This document shows positions 1 through 5,503 of a stretch of DNA of 5,641 nt, in pieces (positions within the stretch are counted from its first letter, which is position 1; each line of letters begins with the position of its first letter). The position numbers were made by a program, and so were the translations under genes. Source of the stretch: Promethearchaeota archaeon (GTDB taxonomy: Archaea; Asgardarchaeota; Lokiarchaeia; Sigynarchaeales; MK-D1); contig JAEOTN010000480.1 in NCBI GenBank assembly GCA_016839865.1, positions 1-5,641 on the forward strand, in the 5' to 3' direction. The notes beneath the pieces are model-generated. The model searched no databases. It saw only the letters and a list, made by a program, of their open reading frames with translations, and was not told the DNA's origin.

Positions 1-650
1 ACTACTTTGGCTACTTCAGCAGTCATAGCAGTAGTTTGGATAATTTCACTCTTTAAAACCTGTTCATATAACTTTACAGCTTTTTGTGCACTTTTTTCCC
101 CAACCCCTCCAACAATTCGTGCATAATTCAGAATATTATAAATTAAACGACCGACCATTACGCGTTCGTATGCGAAAGCGAGGAAAAAGTCTTCTCCACA
201 TTTCATCCCTGAATTTTCCTCCAATATTGGCTTTACAATGTAATCAGTTGTACCTGGTGCAACAGTTGATTCGATAATGACCGTTGAACCTTTAGAAAGA
301 TACTTCCCTACTTCTCCACTTACTTCTCTTAAGGACACATATTGGGGTTCATTGTTTTCATCTGTTGGTGTTTGCACATCAATAAGAATATAATCCATCT
401 CACGAACAAGTGAGATATCATCGGTAACTGTGAAAGTCTTTTTTTGTAGTACAACCCGCTCAATCAATTCCGGCAGATCAGGTTCATTTTTAATGGGACA
501 TTTTCCTTCATTAAGATACTCTATTTTCCAACCTGATCGTTTTGACCGACGTTGGATACCTATAACTTGGAAAAAGCCTGTATCGGCTAATAGTGCAGCG
601 ATGGGGATTCCCACATATCCCATTCCTAATACAGCTACCTTCATTACCAT
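1..650 (-). CDS. Nucleotide-sugar dehydrogenase (UDP-glucose/GDP-mannose dehydrogenase family), N-terminal part, cut by window edge
   Basis: This family oxidises the C6 hydroxyl of a nucleotide sugar to a carboxylate in two NAD(P)+-dependent steps, usually for surface polysaccharide. About 216 codons are visible on the minus strand. The N-terminal Rossmann motif GMGYVG is at residues 9-14, the family motif ESTVAPGTT at 127-135, a variant AYERVMVGR at 160-168 (most relatives have P where this has Y), a VGG shortly after, and TAEVAKV at the window edge. The catalytic cysteine region and C-terminal domain lie outside the window, so substrate is unknown; UDP-ManNAc-type or UDP-glucose-type are both possible. 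After the second beta strand the protein reads GIQRRSKRSG (31-40) where NAD enzymes normally have an acidic residue. Starts at 671, 650 and 644 are all in frame; 650 or 644 fits best because a TATA-like box at 679-690 would place the transcript start near 655-660. The gene is divergent from the Gdt1 gene and paralogous to the dehydrogenase at 5520. Confidence 0.93.
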   Translation of the reverse strand, partial: MVMKVAVLGMGYVGIPIAALLADTGFFQVIGIQRRSKRSGWKIEYLNEGKCPIKNEPDLPELIERVVLQKKTFTVTDDISLVREMDYILIDVQTPTDENNEPQYVSLREVSGEVGKYLSKGSTVIIESTVAPGTTDYIVKPILEENSGMKCGEDFFLAFAYERVMVGRLIYNILNYARIVGGVGEKSAQKAVKLYEQVLKSEIIQTTAMTAEVAKV

Positions 651-678
651 CTTGATTCCAAAACTGGACATTTGTATG

Positions 679-690
679 ATATTAATTAAA
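679..690 (-). promoter_or_regulatory. TATA-like box for the left dehydrogenase
   Basis: Read on the minus strand this is TTTAATTAATAT. An archaeal TATA box sits about 25-30 nt before the transcript start, which would put that start near 655-660, only a few bases before the ATG at 650. The transcript would then be nearly leaderless, consistent with the lack of a good ribosome-binding site. This is inference from composition and spacing only. Confidence 0.35.
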
Positions 691-743
691 GCTCCGAGAG
701 TGTGAAGACATCAATATTCTCTAGGATTTGTACGGATTTACGT

Positions 744-755
744 AATAATCCCACA
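744..755. repeat. 12-nt word shared with the palindrome upstream of the second dehydrogenase
   Basis: AATAATCCCACA occurs here and again at 5334-5345, where it forms one half of a perfect palindrome. Here only this half is present; the other side reads TACGT instead. Both copies lie upstream of a nucleotide-sugar dehydrogenase gene, about 95 and 175 bp from the respective starts. A 12-nt match by chance in a window this size is not rare, so a shared regulator site is only a possibility. Confidence 0.3.
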
Positions 756-826
756 AAATTTCAGAAGGATTTCAATCGTTTCCCCTACTTGCAGGCCTAC
801 TATAATCATTCTATCGTAGAAGATTC

Positions 827-839
827 TTTAATAAATATA
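827..839 (+). promoter_or_regulatory. TATA-like box for the Gdt1-Nudix operon
   Basis: TTTAATAAATATA lies about 30-40 nt before the ATG at 868. With usual archaeal spacing, transcription would begin near 858-864, leaving a leader of under 10 nt. There is no clear ribosome-binding site before 868, which agrees with a leaderless transcript. Inferred from sequence alone. Confidence 0.35.
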
Positions 840-867
840 ATCAAAAGCTCGTATAAGATTAGGCTCC

Positions 868-1533
868 ATGAGCATGGTATTCGTAGAAATTATTCAATCC
901 TTCGTCATTGCATTAATAGCGGTTATCTTAATGGAGCTGGGGGATAAAACACAATTAGCTGCATTCACATTGGGATTGAAGTTTCGTGCCCCTAAAAAAG
1001 TATTTTTTGGAGTGCTAGCGGGGTTATTCGCAGTCACCTTACTTTCTGTATCTTTGGGGATGGTTTTAAAACATTCATTAGATATAGAGTTATTGAAACC
1101 TCTAATTGTCGGATTATTCATATTAGGGGGAATTTTCTTTCTAATAAGTGAACTTAGAGAAGAGAAAGATGATGAACTGCGAATTTGTCCAGTCTCCCTC
1201 GATTTATGCGAGAATCCCAGAGAAAATTGCTCACAAATGGACACATGCGATCTTTATTTGGATAGCACGGTTAGGAAAGGTGCTTTTTTAAAAAGTAGCT
1301 CATTTATGTTCTTTGCAGAGCTTGGTGATAAAACTATGATCATGTCTCTAGGTCTTGCCACCACTTATAATCCAATTGGAGTTTTTTTTGGAGCATTACT
1401 TGCTTTAGGATTGGTAAATGGCGTGGGAGTATTTGCAGGAGATCGAATAGCCACACGTATTCCACGACGGAATTTAGCTCTCATAAGTGGAGCTCTTTTT
1501 ATCCTTGTAGGAATAGTTATTGCATTATTTTGA
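868..1533 (+). CDS. TMEM165/Gdt1 (UPF0016) family cation transporter
   Basis: Gdt1-family membrane proteins exchange Mn2+ and/or Ca2+, with bacterial members exporting Mn2+. The 221-residue protein shows the family's internal duplication: ELGDKT occurs at residues 23-28 and again at 151-156, each in a hydrophobic segment and matching the ExGDK[TS] ion-binding signature. Hydrophobic stretches fit two three-helix halves (about 8-34, 45-67, 76-94, then 143-161, 169-190 and 200-221). Between the halves is a charged loop (about 95-142) with four cysteines at 107, 114, 121 and 127, not a standard part of the family signature that I know of. M3 (874) is an alternative start. No good ribosome-binding site precedes either, and a TATA-like box at 827 suggests a leaderless transcript. 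The Nudix gene follows after 30 nt, so the two are probably cotranscribed. Family is certain; Mn2+ export is the likeliest role. Confidence 0.93.
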   Translation: MSMVFVEIIQSFVIALIAVILMELGDKTQLAAFTLGLKFRAPKKVFFGVLAGLFAVTLLSVSLGMVLKHSLDIELLKPLIVGLFILGGIFFLISELREEKDDELRICPVSLDLCENPRENCSQMDTCDLYLDSTVRKGAFLKSSSFMFFAELGDKTMIMSLGLATTYNPIGVFFGALLALGLVNGVGVFAGDRIATRIPRRNLALISGALFILVGIVIALF

Positions 1534-1555
1534 TTTAATAAAAACGGAATTATTT

Positions 1556-1563
1556 AAGGTGAT
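1556..1563 (+). promoter_or_regulatory. Ribosome-binding site of the Nudix gene
   Basis: AAGGTGAT matches the 3' end of 16S rRNA well and directly abuts the ATG at 1564. Because it pairs with the far end of the anti-SD, the effective spacing is equivalent to about 4 nt from a standard GGAGG. The ATG at 1573 would give about 13 nt, so 1564 is preferred. Confidence 0.6.
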
Positions 1564-2127
1564 ATGGTTCCAATGACGAATACAGAAGAATTCCTGTCTG
1601 AGAAACTCAAATACGAGAAAAAATCTATAGGTATACATGTTGATGAAGTTCGTATGCCAAGTGGGAGGATCGAAGAGAGGTTATGGATCAATTTTCCCCC
1701 AGTATGTGTTATTGTACCATTTGTAAATGAAAGAGAAGTATTATTAGTTCAACAATATCGTCATGCCATTAAAGAGATTACGTATGAATTTCCTGCTGGG
1801 AAGAAAAACCTTGAAGAATCTATCGAGATTACTGCCCTTCGTGAATTAGAAGAAGAAACTGGCTACACAGGAAACATTAAACATGTCTATAATTTCCGAC
1901 CATCACCTCATTATTCAGATGAGGTACTTTCAATATATATTGCTATTGATTTGAAACTCCTGAACCAATCAATTGACACGGATGAGATCCAAAATATCAA
2001 AAAAATTTCCCTATCTGAAGTATTTCAAATGATTGAGAATGGAGAGATTATCGATGGTAAAACAATAACAAGTTTGCTCTATTTGAAACATAAAAATCTA
2101 ATCACTGAGAATGGACTGAAAAGGTGA
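1564..2127 (+). CDS. Nudix hydrolase, ADP-ribose pyrophosphatase (NudF) type
   Basis: Enzymes of this type hydrolyse ADP-ribose, and sometimes nucleotide sugars, to AMP (or NMP) and a sugar phosphate using Mg2+ or Mn2+. The 187-residue protein has a perfect Nudix box GX5EX7RELXEEXGY at residues 79-101, preceded by QQYRHA (63-68) and EFPAGK (75-80), both typical of the ADP-ribose branch. SPHYSDE at 114-120 matches the SPG-x-SDE element, with the marker proline P115 15 residues after the Nudix-box glycine G100. Length is normal. The start at 1564 is supported by an abutting AAGGTGAT; M4 at 1573 is the alternative. It follows the Gdt1 gene by 30 nt in the same direction and converges on the minus-strand nucleotidyltransferase, with 6 bp between stops. 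A link between Mn2+ transport and a metal-dependent Nudix enzyme is possible but not shown. The family call is firm; the substrate is inferred. Confidence 0.93.
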   Translation: MVPMTNTEEFLSEKLKYEKKSIGIHVDEVRMPSGRIEERLWINFPPVCVIVPFVNEREVLLVQQYRHAIKEITYEFPAGKKNLEESIEITALRELEEETGYTGNIKHVYNFRPSPHYSDEVLSIYIAIDLKLLNQSIDTDEIQNIKKISLSEVFQMIENGEIIDGKTITSLLYLKHKNLITENGLKR

Positions 2128-2133
2128 GTTGGG

Positions 2134-3042
2134 CTAATGTGGATATTTTTCTTGAATTTTAGGCCAAATTTCCTTTTCTGCTCGCTGGATGTCTTTAGCT
2201 AAGTCAATATCAATCCAATAATCATTATTAATAATCTTTGTGAAGATTTTGTGTCCTTTAACCACTAAACGGTTGATTATTGATGGAAATTGCATGTCTA
2301 AGAATCCCTCCTCACGAGAAAGTTCTTGAATTGTTTCATGAAGGATTCTGGCTCCATCTTGACTAAATCGGGCGATTCCAGCAAATTCATATACTGATAA
2401 AGAATCGGTGGGAATATCTTTCCCAATTTCTAGAACCAATTTATTTTCAACTATTACCCGTTCTGCTTCAGAATCTAAATCAGTAGGAGAAATTGCTAAG
2501 GAAAAGTCATTCTCATCATCCAACAACGAATGAATTATTTCAGGATCAAAAAGAATGTCTGCATACAGAATAAAGAGTGGGGAGTCCATCTCTGTTCCTG
2601 CAAATGAAAGACTGGCTAAAATACTCGAAACATTATAAAAGGGGTTAAATATGCATCGCACATCTTCACTAAAAGCTTCCTGAATCTTATGGTCTTGAAA
2701 TCCCGTAACCACTATGATATCATGAATCCCATATTGTTTAAGAGAATTAATTATACGTTGAAGTATGGGCTGTCCCCCAATTGGAACTAAAGGTTTTGGT
2801 AGATCCTGAGAATATGGATACAGCCTAATAGATTTTCCTGCAGCTAAAATAATAGCCTTCACTCCACTCGTTTGATAGCCTGGGTTAGCTTTCAAAAAAT
2901 TAGTAATGAAGGTGGAATCTTCTGCTTCTTCCTTCGTTAACCGTTTAATAATTTCTTGTTGTACAGAATCCCTTATTCGGTAACTTCTTACTAAATAATA
3001 ATATGTTTTCGATCCAGAGACAACTTTCTTGATAAAAACCAC
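2134..3042 (-). CDS. Nucleotidyltransferase (LicC-like, probable cytidylyltransferase) with a fused N-terminal transposase-like module
   Basis: The enzyme should join a nucleoside triphosphate to a small phosphorylated compound, releasing pyrophosphate. In the 302-residue product, residues 61-290 form a sugar-nucleotidyltransferase-type fold: LAAGKSIRL (66-74, second glycine of the usual GxGxR replaced), LPKPL (81-85), a TGF segment at 113-115, NPFYNVSS (133-140), metal-binding Asp in YADILF (D162), and WIDID with D278 and D280 near the end. The N-x-x-Y plus DILF pattern resembles LicC and related CTP:phosphoalcohol enzymes more than glucose-1-phosphate enzymes. Residues 1-59 are extra: a basic start MVFIKK, TYYYLVRSYR at 13-22, then QQEIIKRL, like the N-terminus of some archaeal transposases. 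The start is GTG at 3042 with GGTG about 7 nt upstream; no in-frame ATG lies nearby. It is divergent from a second nucleotidyltransferase at 3171. The substrate cannot be told. Confidence 0.87.
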   Translation of the reverse strand: MVFIKKVVSGSKTYYYLVRSYRIRDSVQQEIIKRLTKEEAEDSTFITNFLKANPGYQTSGVKAIILAAGKSIRLYPYSQDLPKPLVPIGGQPILQRIINSLKQYGIHDIIVVTGFQDHKIQEAFSEDVRCIFNPFYNVSSILASLSFAGTEMDSPLFILYADILFDPEIIHSLLDDENDFSLAISPTDLDSEAERVIVENKLVLEIGKDIPTDSLSVYEFAGIARFSQDGARILHETIQELSREEGFLDMQFPSIINRLVVKGHKIFTKIINNDYWIDIDLAKDIQRAEKEIWPKIQEKYPH

Positions 3043-3170
3043 TTTCTCACACCATGTTTCCTACAGATCTGTGTGAAATATCAACAATATTTTAATATAT
3101 TGCCTACAAACAGAAGGAAAAACGGAGATATTTTCCATTCAGGAAAATAAAAAGAACAAGAAGGCATTAT
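3043..3170. promoter_or_regulatory. Divergent promoter region between the two nucleotidyltransferases
   Basis: This 128-bp region must drive both genes. The AT-rich core at about 3086-3100 (AATATTTTAATATAT) can be read as a TATA box on either strand; rightward it would start a transcript near 3120, giving a leader of about 50 nt. Just before 3171 there is an AGAAGG at about 3158-3163 as a weak ribosome-binding site. On the left side, TCACAC (3047-3052) and GTGTGA (3071-3076) form an inverted repeat that overlaps the ribosome-binding site of the minus-strand gene. Confidence 0.4.
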
Positions 3171-3935
3171 ATGAAGTCAATAATTCTAGCTGCGGGACCA
3201 AGTTCTCGTTTACGACCCTTGACTCTTGAAACACCTAAAACGCTGTTGGAAATTGAGGGAAAAACCATACTTGAGCGAATTATGGATGCTCAAAGAGCTT
3301 GCGGAATTGAAGAGTTCGCAATTGTACGAGGTTATAAAAAAGAGCAGTTTAATGATCCTAATGTCACCTATTTTGATAATGATAGATGTTGGGAGACAAA
3401 TATTCTCTATTCGCTAATGTTAGCAGAAGAGTTTATGGATGACGGGTTTATTGTATCCTATTGTGACATTCTTTACACGAGTGATGTGGTACAAAAACTT
3501 CTAGACTCTCCTCATGATATATCGATTATTGTCGATACTGCTTGGCAAGAACGCTATGAAGGCAGAACAGACCATCCAACTGATGAAGCAGAACTAGCTG
3601 TGGTAGAGAACGGTGTTGTAAAACACCTATCCAAGTTCTTTAACCCTGAAATGGCGTATGGAGAGTCGATTGGATTGAAAAAATTCACGAAGAAAGGTGC
3701 AGAGATTCTCCGAAGGAATTATCATCGAATGATGGAGAATAAGTGGACAAAGTATACGGGAAGATTTCATGATGCAACCGAGGTAGAATTTGCATATCTT
3801 ACTGATATGATTCTTGAATTAATCTTGAGAGGGTATCCTGTCCATTCAGTAGATATTCAGAATCAGTGGGTGGAAATGGATACGGTCCAAGATTTCGAGT
3901 ATGCGAAAGAGATGATCAAAAAAGGACTTTTGTAA
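3171..3935 (+). CDS. Nucleotidyltransferase of the LicC / phosphonate-cytidylyltransferase type
   Basis: Relatives transfer CMP from CTP to phosphocholine, 2-aminoethylphosphonate or inositol phosphate. The 254-residue protein starts directly with the fold: LAAGPSSRL (6-14), TPKTLL (21-26), RGY (53-55), NDRCWETNILYSL (70-82), SYCDILY (96-102; D99 is the likely metal ligand), VDTAW (121-125), GRTDHPTDEAE (131-141) and WVEMDT (233-238; D237 a likely second ligand). The TN-x3-SL, SY-x-DI-x-Y and D-x2-W series closely resembles the nucleotidyltransferases, including fused domains, that accompany PEP phosphomutase in phosphonate pathways; that is from memory of the family, not a search. No PEP mutase gene is in the window. 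The ATG at 3171 follows AGAAGG by about 7 nt. The gene ends in tandem TAA TAA, and the transporter starts 26 nt later, so they likely form one operon. Exact substrate is open. Confidence 0.9.
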   Translation: MKSIILAAGPSSRLRPLTLETPKTLLEIEGKTILERIMDAQRACGIEEFAIVRGYKKEQFNDPNVTYFDNDRCWETNILYSLMLAEEFMDDGFIVSYCDILYTSDVVQKLLDSPHDISIIVDTAWQERYEGRTDHPTDEAELAVVENGVVKHLSKFFNPEMAYGESIGLKKFTKKGAEILRRNYHRMMENKWTKYTGRFHDATEVEFAYLTDMILELILRGYPVHSVDIQNQWVEMDTVQDFEYAKEMIKKGLL

Positions 3936-3961
3936 TAAATCAGTAAAAGAAGTGAAGTAAA

Positions 3962-5269
3962 ATGAGTGTAGAAAAGAACACTGACACAGAACGAATGTGG
4001 AAGCAATGGAGGTTACAGATATTTGTAACGGTCTGGGTAACGTACTTAACATATTATATCGGCCGTGTAAACTTCAGTATTGCTAAAAGCTTTATAGAAG
4101 ATGATCCAGATATTCTGGTAGATACAGGAGCGCTAGGTGCAATGGGCTTCTTCTTCTTTATAATGTATGCAGGGGGACAATTTGTCAATGGGAATTTAGG
4201 TGATAAATTTGGTGCGAGAAAGCTCGTATCCTTCGGATTAATTGTATCAGCAGTTATCAATATACTTTTTGGGGCTTCGGGTGGACTTATATGGATGATG
4301 GCGGTATTATGGGGAATGAATGGATTTTTTCAAGCCATGGGATGGGCCCCTTCTGTAAAAACAGTGGCTAATTGGTACCCACCCGAAGATAGGGGAAAAT
4401 GGTCAAGTCGTCTGGGAACCTCTTATCAAGTAGGTGGTGCAGTTTCATGGATCTTAGCGACCTTCATAATTGTCACACTAGGACTAGATTGGCAGTATGC
4501 ATTTTATGTGGCTGGTGTAATCATGCTGGCCTCGGGAGTTCATATGTACTTACGAGTTCGAAACGCCCCAGAGGAAGTAGGACTTCCCACTCTTGAAGAA
4601 GAGTCCACAGGAAAATCTGAAGTAACCAATGTTAGAGAAGATACTCATTTGGGTTTTGAATATACTTTTCGTTCAATTATCTCAAACAAAACTGTTTGGT
4701 TTGCTTCTATTGGATTATTTTGCTTAAATATTGTCAGATATGGAATTACAGAATGGCTTCCATATATAATTGCTCAAGAAGTTCAAGATAATAATTTCTT
4801 CCCATTGTGGAAGACTCTTGCCTTTCCACTCGGAGGAATTGTTGGTGCCCTAGTTTGCGCTTGGTTTTCTGACAAATATTTGAAAGGAAGAAGAATGCCA
4901 GTCGTAAGTGTACTATTTGGAGCATTAGGAATATCCTTACTAGTATATATTCTAATACCTCCATTAGATTGGATATTCGGAGCTCCAATGCTTGTGTTAA
5001 TTGGTTTTCTAGTTTTTGGTCCTCATGTATTGCTTGTGTCGACCATTCCAATGGAATTTGGCACTAGAAAAGCCGCTTCAACGGCAACTGGATTTATTGA
5101 CGGTTGGGGTTATGTAGGGGCTGCCTTTACTGCATATGGGTCCGCAGTATTTCTTGATTTATTCGGCTCAGAAGGTGCAATTGCTTCATGGGCAGTTACT
5201 ATAATCCTTGGTGGATTAATATTACTGTTAGCTTGGAACACCAAACCCGAGAAGAAGGAGTATCTCTAA
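3962..5269 (+). CDS. MFS transporter of the organophosphate:phosphate antiporter (GlpT/UhpT) family
   Basis: This family exchanges inorganic phosphate for a phosphorylated compound such as glycerol-3-phosphate or hexose-6-phosphate. The 435-residue protein has about twelve hydrophobic segments in two sixes, split by a polar loop near residues 200-245. Family marks are present: YIGRVNF (32-38) with R35 and NIVRYG with R259, matching the phosphate-binding R45 and R269 of E. coli GlpT; GNLGDKFGARK between helices 2 and 3; GFFQAMGWAPSVKTVANW (121-138); GP at 353-354 followed by KAASTATGF (370-378). The starting ATG is preceded by GAAGTGA, a weak ribosome-binding site. It lies 26 nt behind the nucleotidyltransferase at 3171, so the imported substrate may be what that enzyme activates, or it may supply another phospho-compound. 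A poly-T tract follows the stop. Family is firm; the substrate could be a phosphoalcohol, sugar phosphate or phosphonate. Confidence 0.94.
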   Translation: MSVEKNTDTERMWKQWRLQIFVTVWVTYLTYYIGRVNFSIAKSFIEDDPDILVDTGALGAMGFFFFIMYAGGQFVNGNLGDKFGARKLVSFGLIVSAVINILFGASGGLIWMMAVLWGMNGFFQAMGWAPSVKTVANWYPPEDRGKWSSRLGTSYQVGGAVSWILATFIIVTLGLDWQYAFYVAGVIMLASGVHMYLRVRNAPEEVGLPTLEEESTGKSEVTNVREDTHLGFEYTFRSIISNKTVWFASIGLFCLNIVRYGITEWLPYIIAQEVQDNNFFPLWKTLAFPLGGIVGALVCAWFSDKYLKGRRMPVVSVLFGALGISLLVYILIPPLDWIFGAPMLVLIGFLVFGPHVLLVSTIPMEFGTRKAASTATGFIDGWGYVGAAFTAYGSAVFLDLFGSEGAIASWAVTIILGGLILLLAWNTKPEKKEYL

Positions 5270-5277
5270 ACAAGATA

Positions 5278-5308
5278 TTTCTTTTACTTTTCTTTTTTCT
5301 TTTTTTCT
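5278..5308 (+). terminator. Poly-T terminator after the transporter
   Basis: Starting about 9 nt after the stop codon, the plus strand carries a run of T-tracts of 3 to 7 bases separated by single C or AC. There is no GC-rich stem before it. Archaeal RNA polymerase terminates at such T-runs, so this probably ends the nucleotidyltransferase-transporter operon. Confidence 0.65.
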
Positions 5309-5327
5309 CAAGTAAAGACATACCTAT

Positions 5328-5345
5328 TGTGGGAATAATCCCACA
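5328..5345. repeat. Perfect palindrome TGTGGGA-ATAA-TCCCACA, candidate operator
   Basis: Two perfect 7-nt arms flank a 4-nt centre. The GC-rich arm cores stand out from the AT-rich surroundings. It sits about 175 bp before the right dehydrogenase and is too far from it to block its ribosome-binding site. The 18-bp dyad is the size of a site for a dimeric helix-turn-helix regulator; a transcript hairpin is an alternative. The right 12 nt recur at 744-755. Confidence 0.5.
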
Positions 5346-5445
5346 TAAGCTCAGATCACTCTAACAAAAGGAATGACTCTCTTTTGGCAATATTTCATAC
5401 TTTTTGTTGAATAGAACTGAACATTTATTTTTTACTTAGCAAACA

Positions 5446-5457
5446 TATATTTATTTA
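5446..5457 (+). promoter_or_regulatory. TATA-like box for the right dehydrogenase
   Basis: ATATATTTATTT lies about 65-75 nt before the proposed start at 5520. Archaeal spacing would begin the transcript near 5478-5484, giving a leader of about 40 nt that contains the ribosome-binding site at 5504. Inferred from composition and spacing. Confidence 0.35.
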
Positions 5458-5503
5458 AACTAGGTTTATCCGCCAACATACCAAGAGGAATAAACTGAAT
5501 CAA

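Larger units (their letters stand above)
651..867. other. Divergent intergenic region between the left dehydrogenase and the Gdt1 gene
   Basis: This 217-bp stretch holds no convincing gene. It contains a TATA-like box facing each way, three copies of GGATTT (724, 734, 767), and a 12-nt word (744-755) that recurs upstream of the other dehydrogenase. A short plus-strand reading frame runs from 702 into the Gdt1 gene in another frame, but it has no recognisable features and I treat it as chance. Confidence 0.6.

Noticed and set aside
86..705. Plus-strand reading frames across the left dehydrogenase
   Set aside because: The minus strand encodes continuous dehydrogenase motifs here, so the plus-strand frames are shadows.
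702..947. Short plus-strand reading frame starting in the left intergenic region
   Set aside because: It overlaps the 5' part of the Gdt1 gene in another frame, has no recognisable motif or good ribosome-binding site, and an ordinary composition for translated AT-rich intergenic DNA.
894..1244. 116-codon minus-strand reading frame inside the Gdt1 gene
   Set aside because: It is fully antisense to a clear membrane-protein gene and shows no domain; it is a by-product of that gene's codons.
2866..3042. Transposase-like N-terminal segment as an insertion-sequence remnant beside the gene
   Set aside because: The frame runs unbroken into the nucleotidyltransferase with a fitting GTG start and ribosome-binding site, and no other transposase sequence is present, so a fused module is a better reading.
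4746..5051. 101-codon minus-strand reading frame inside the transporter
   Set aside because: It lies opposite helices 7-10 of a convincing transporter and looks like a shadow of hydrophobic codons.
5365..5386. Hairpin CAAAAG-10 nt-CTTTTG as a terminator or small RNA
   Set aside because: The stem is only six mostly A-T pairs, with no extension and no adjacent T-run strong enough; the poly-T tract at 5278 already explains termination.
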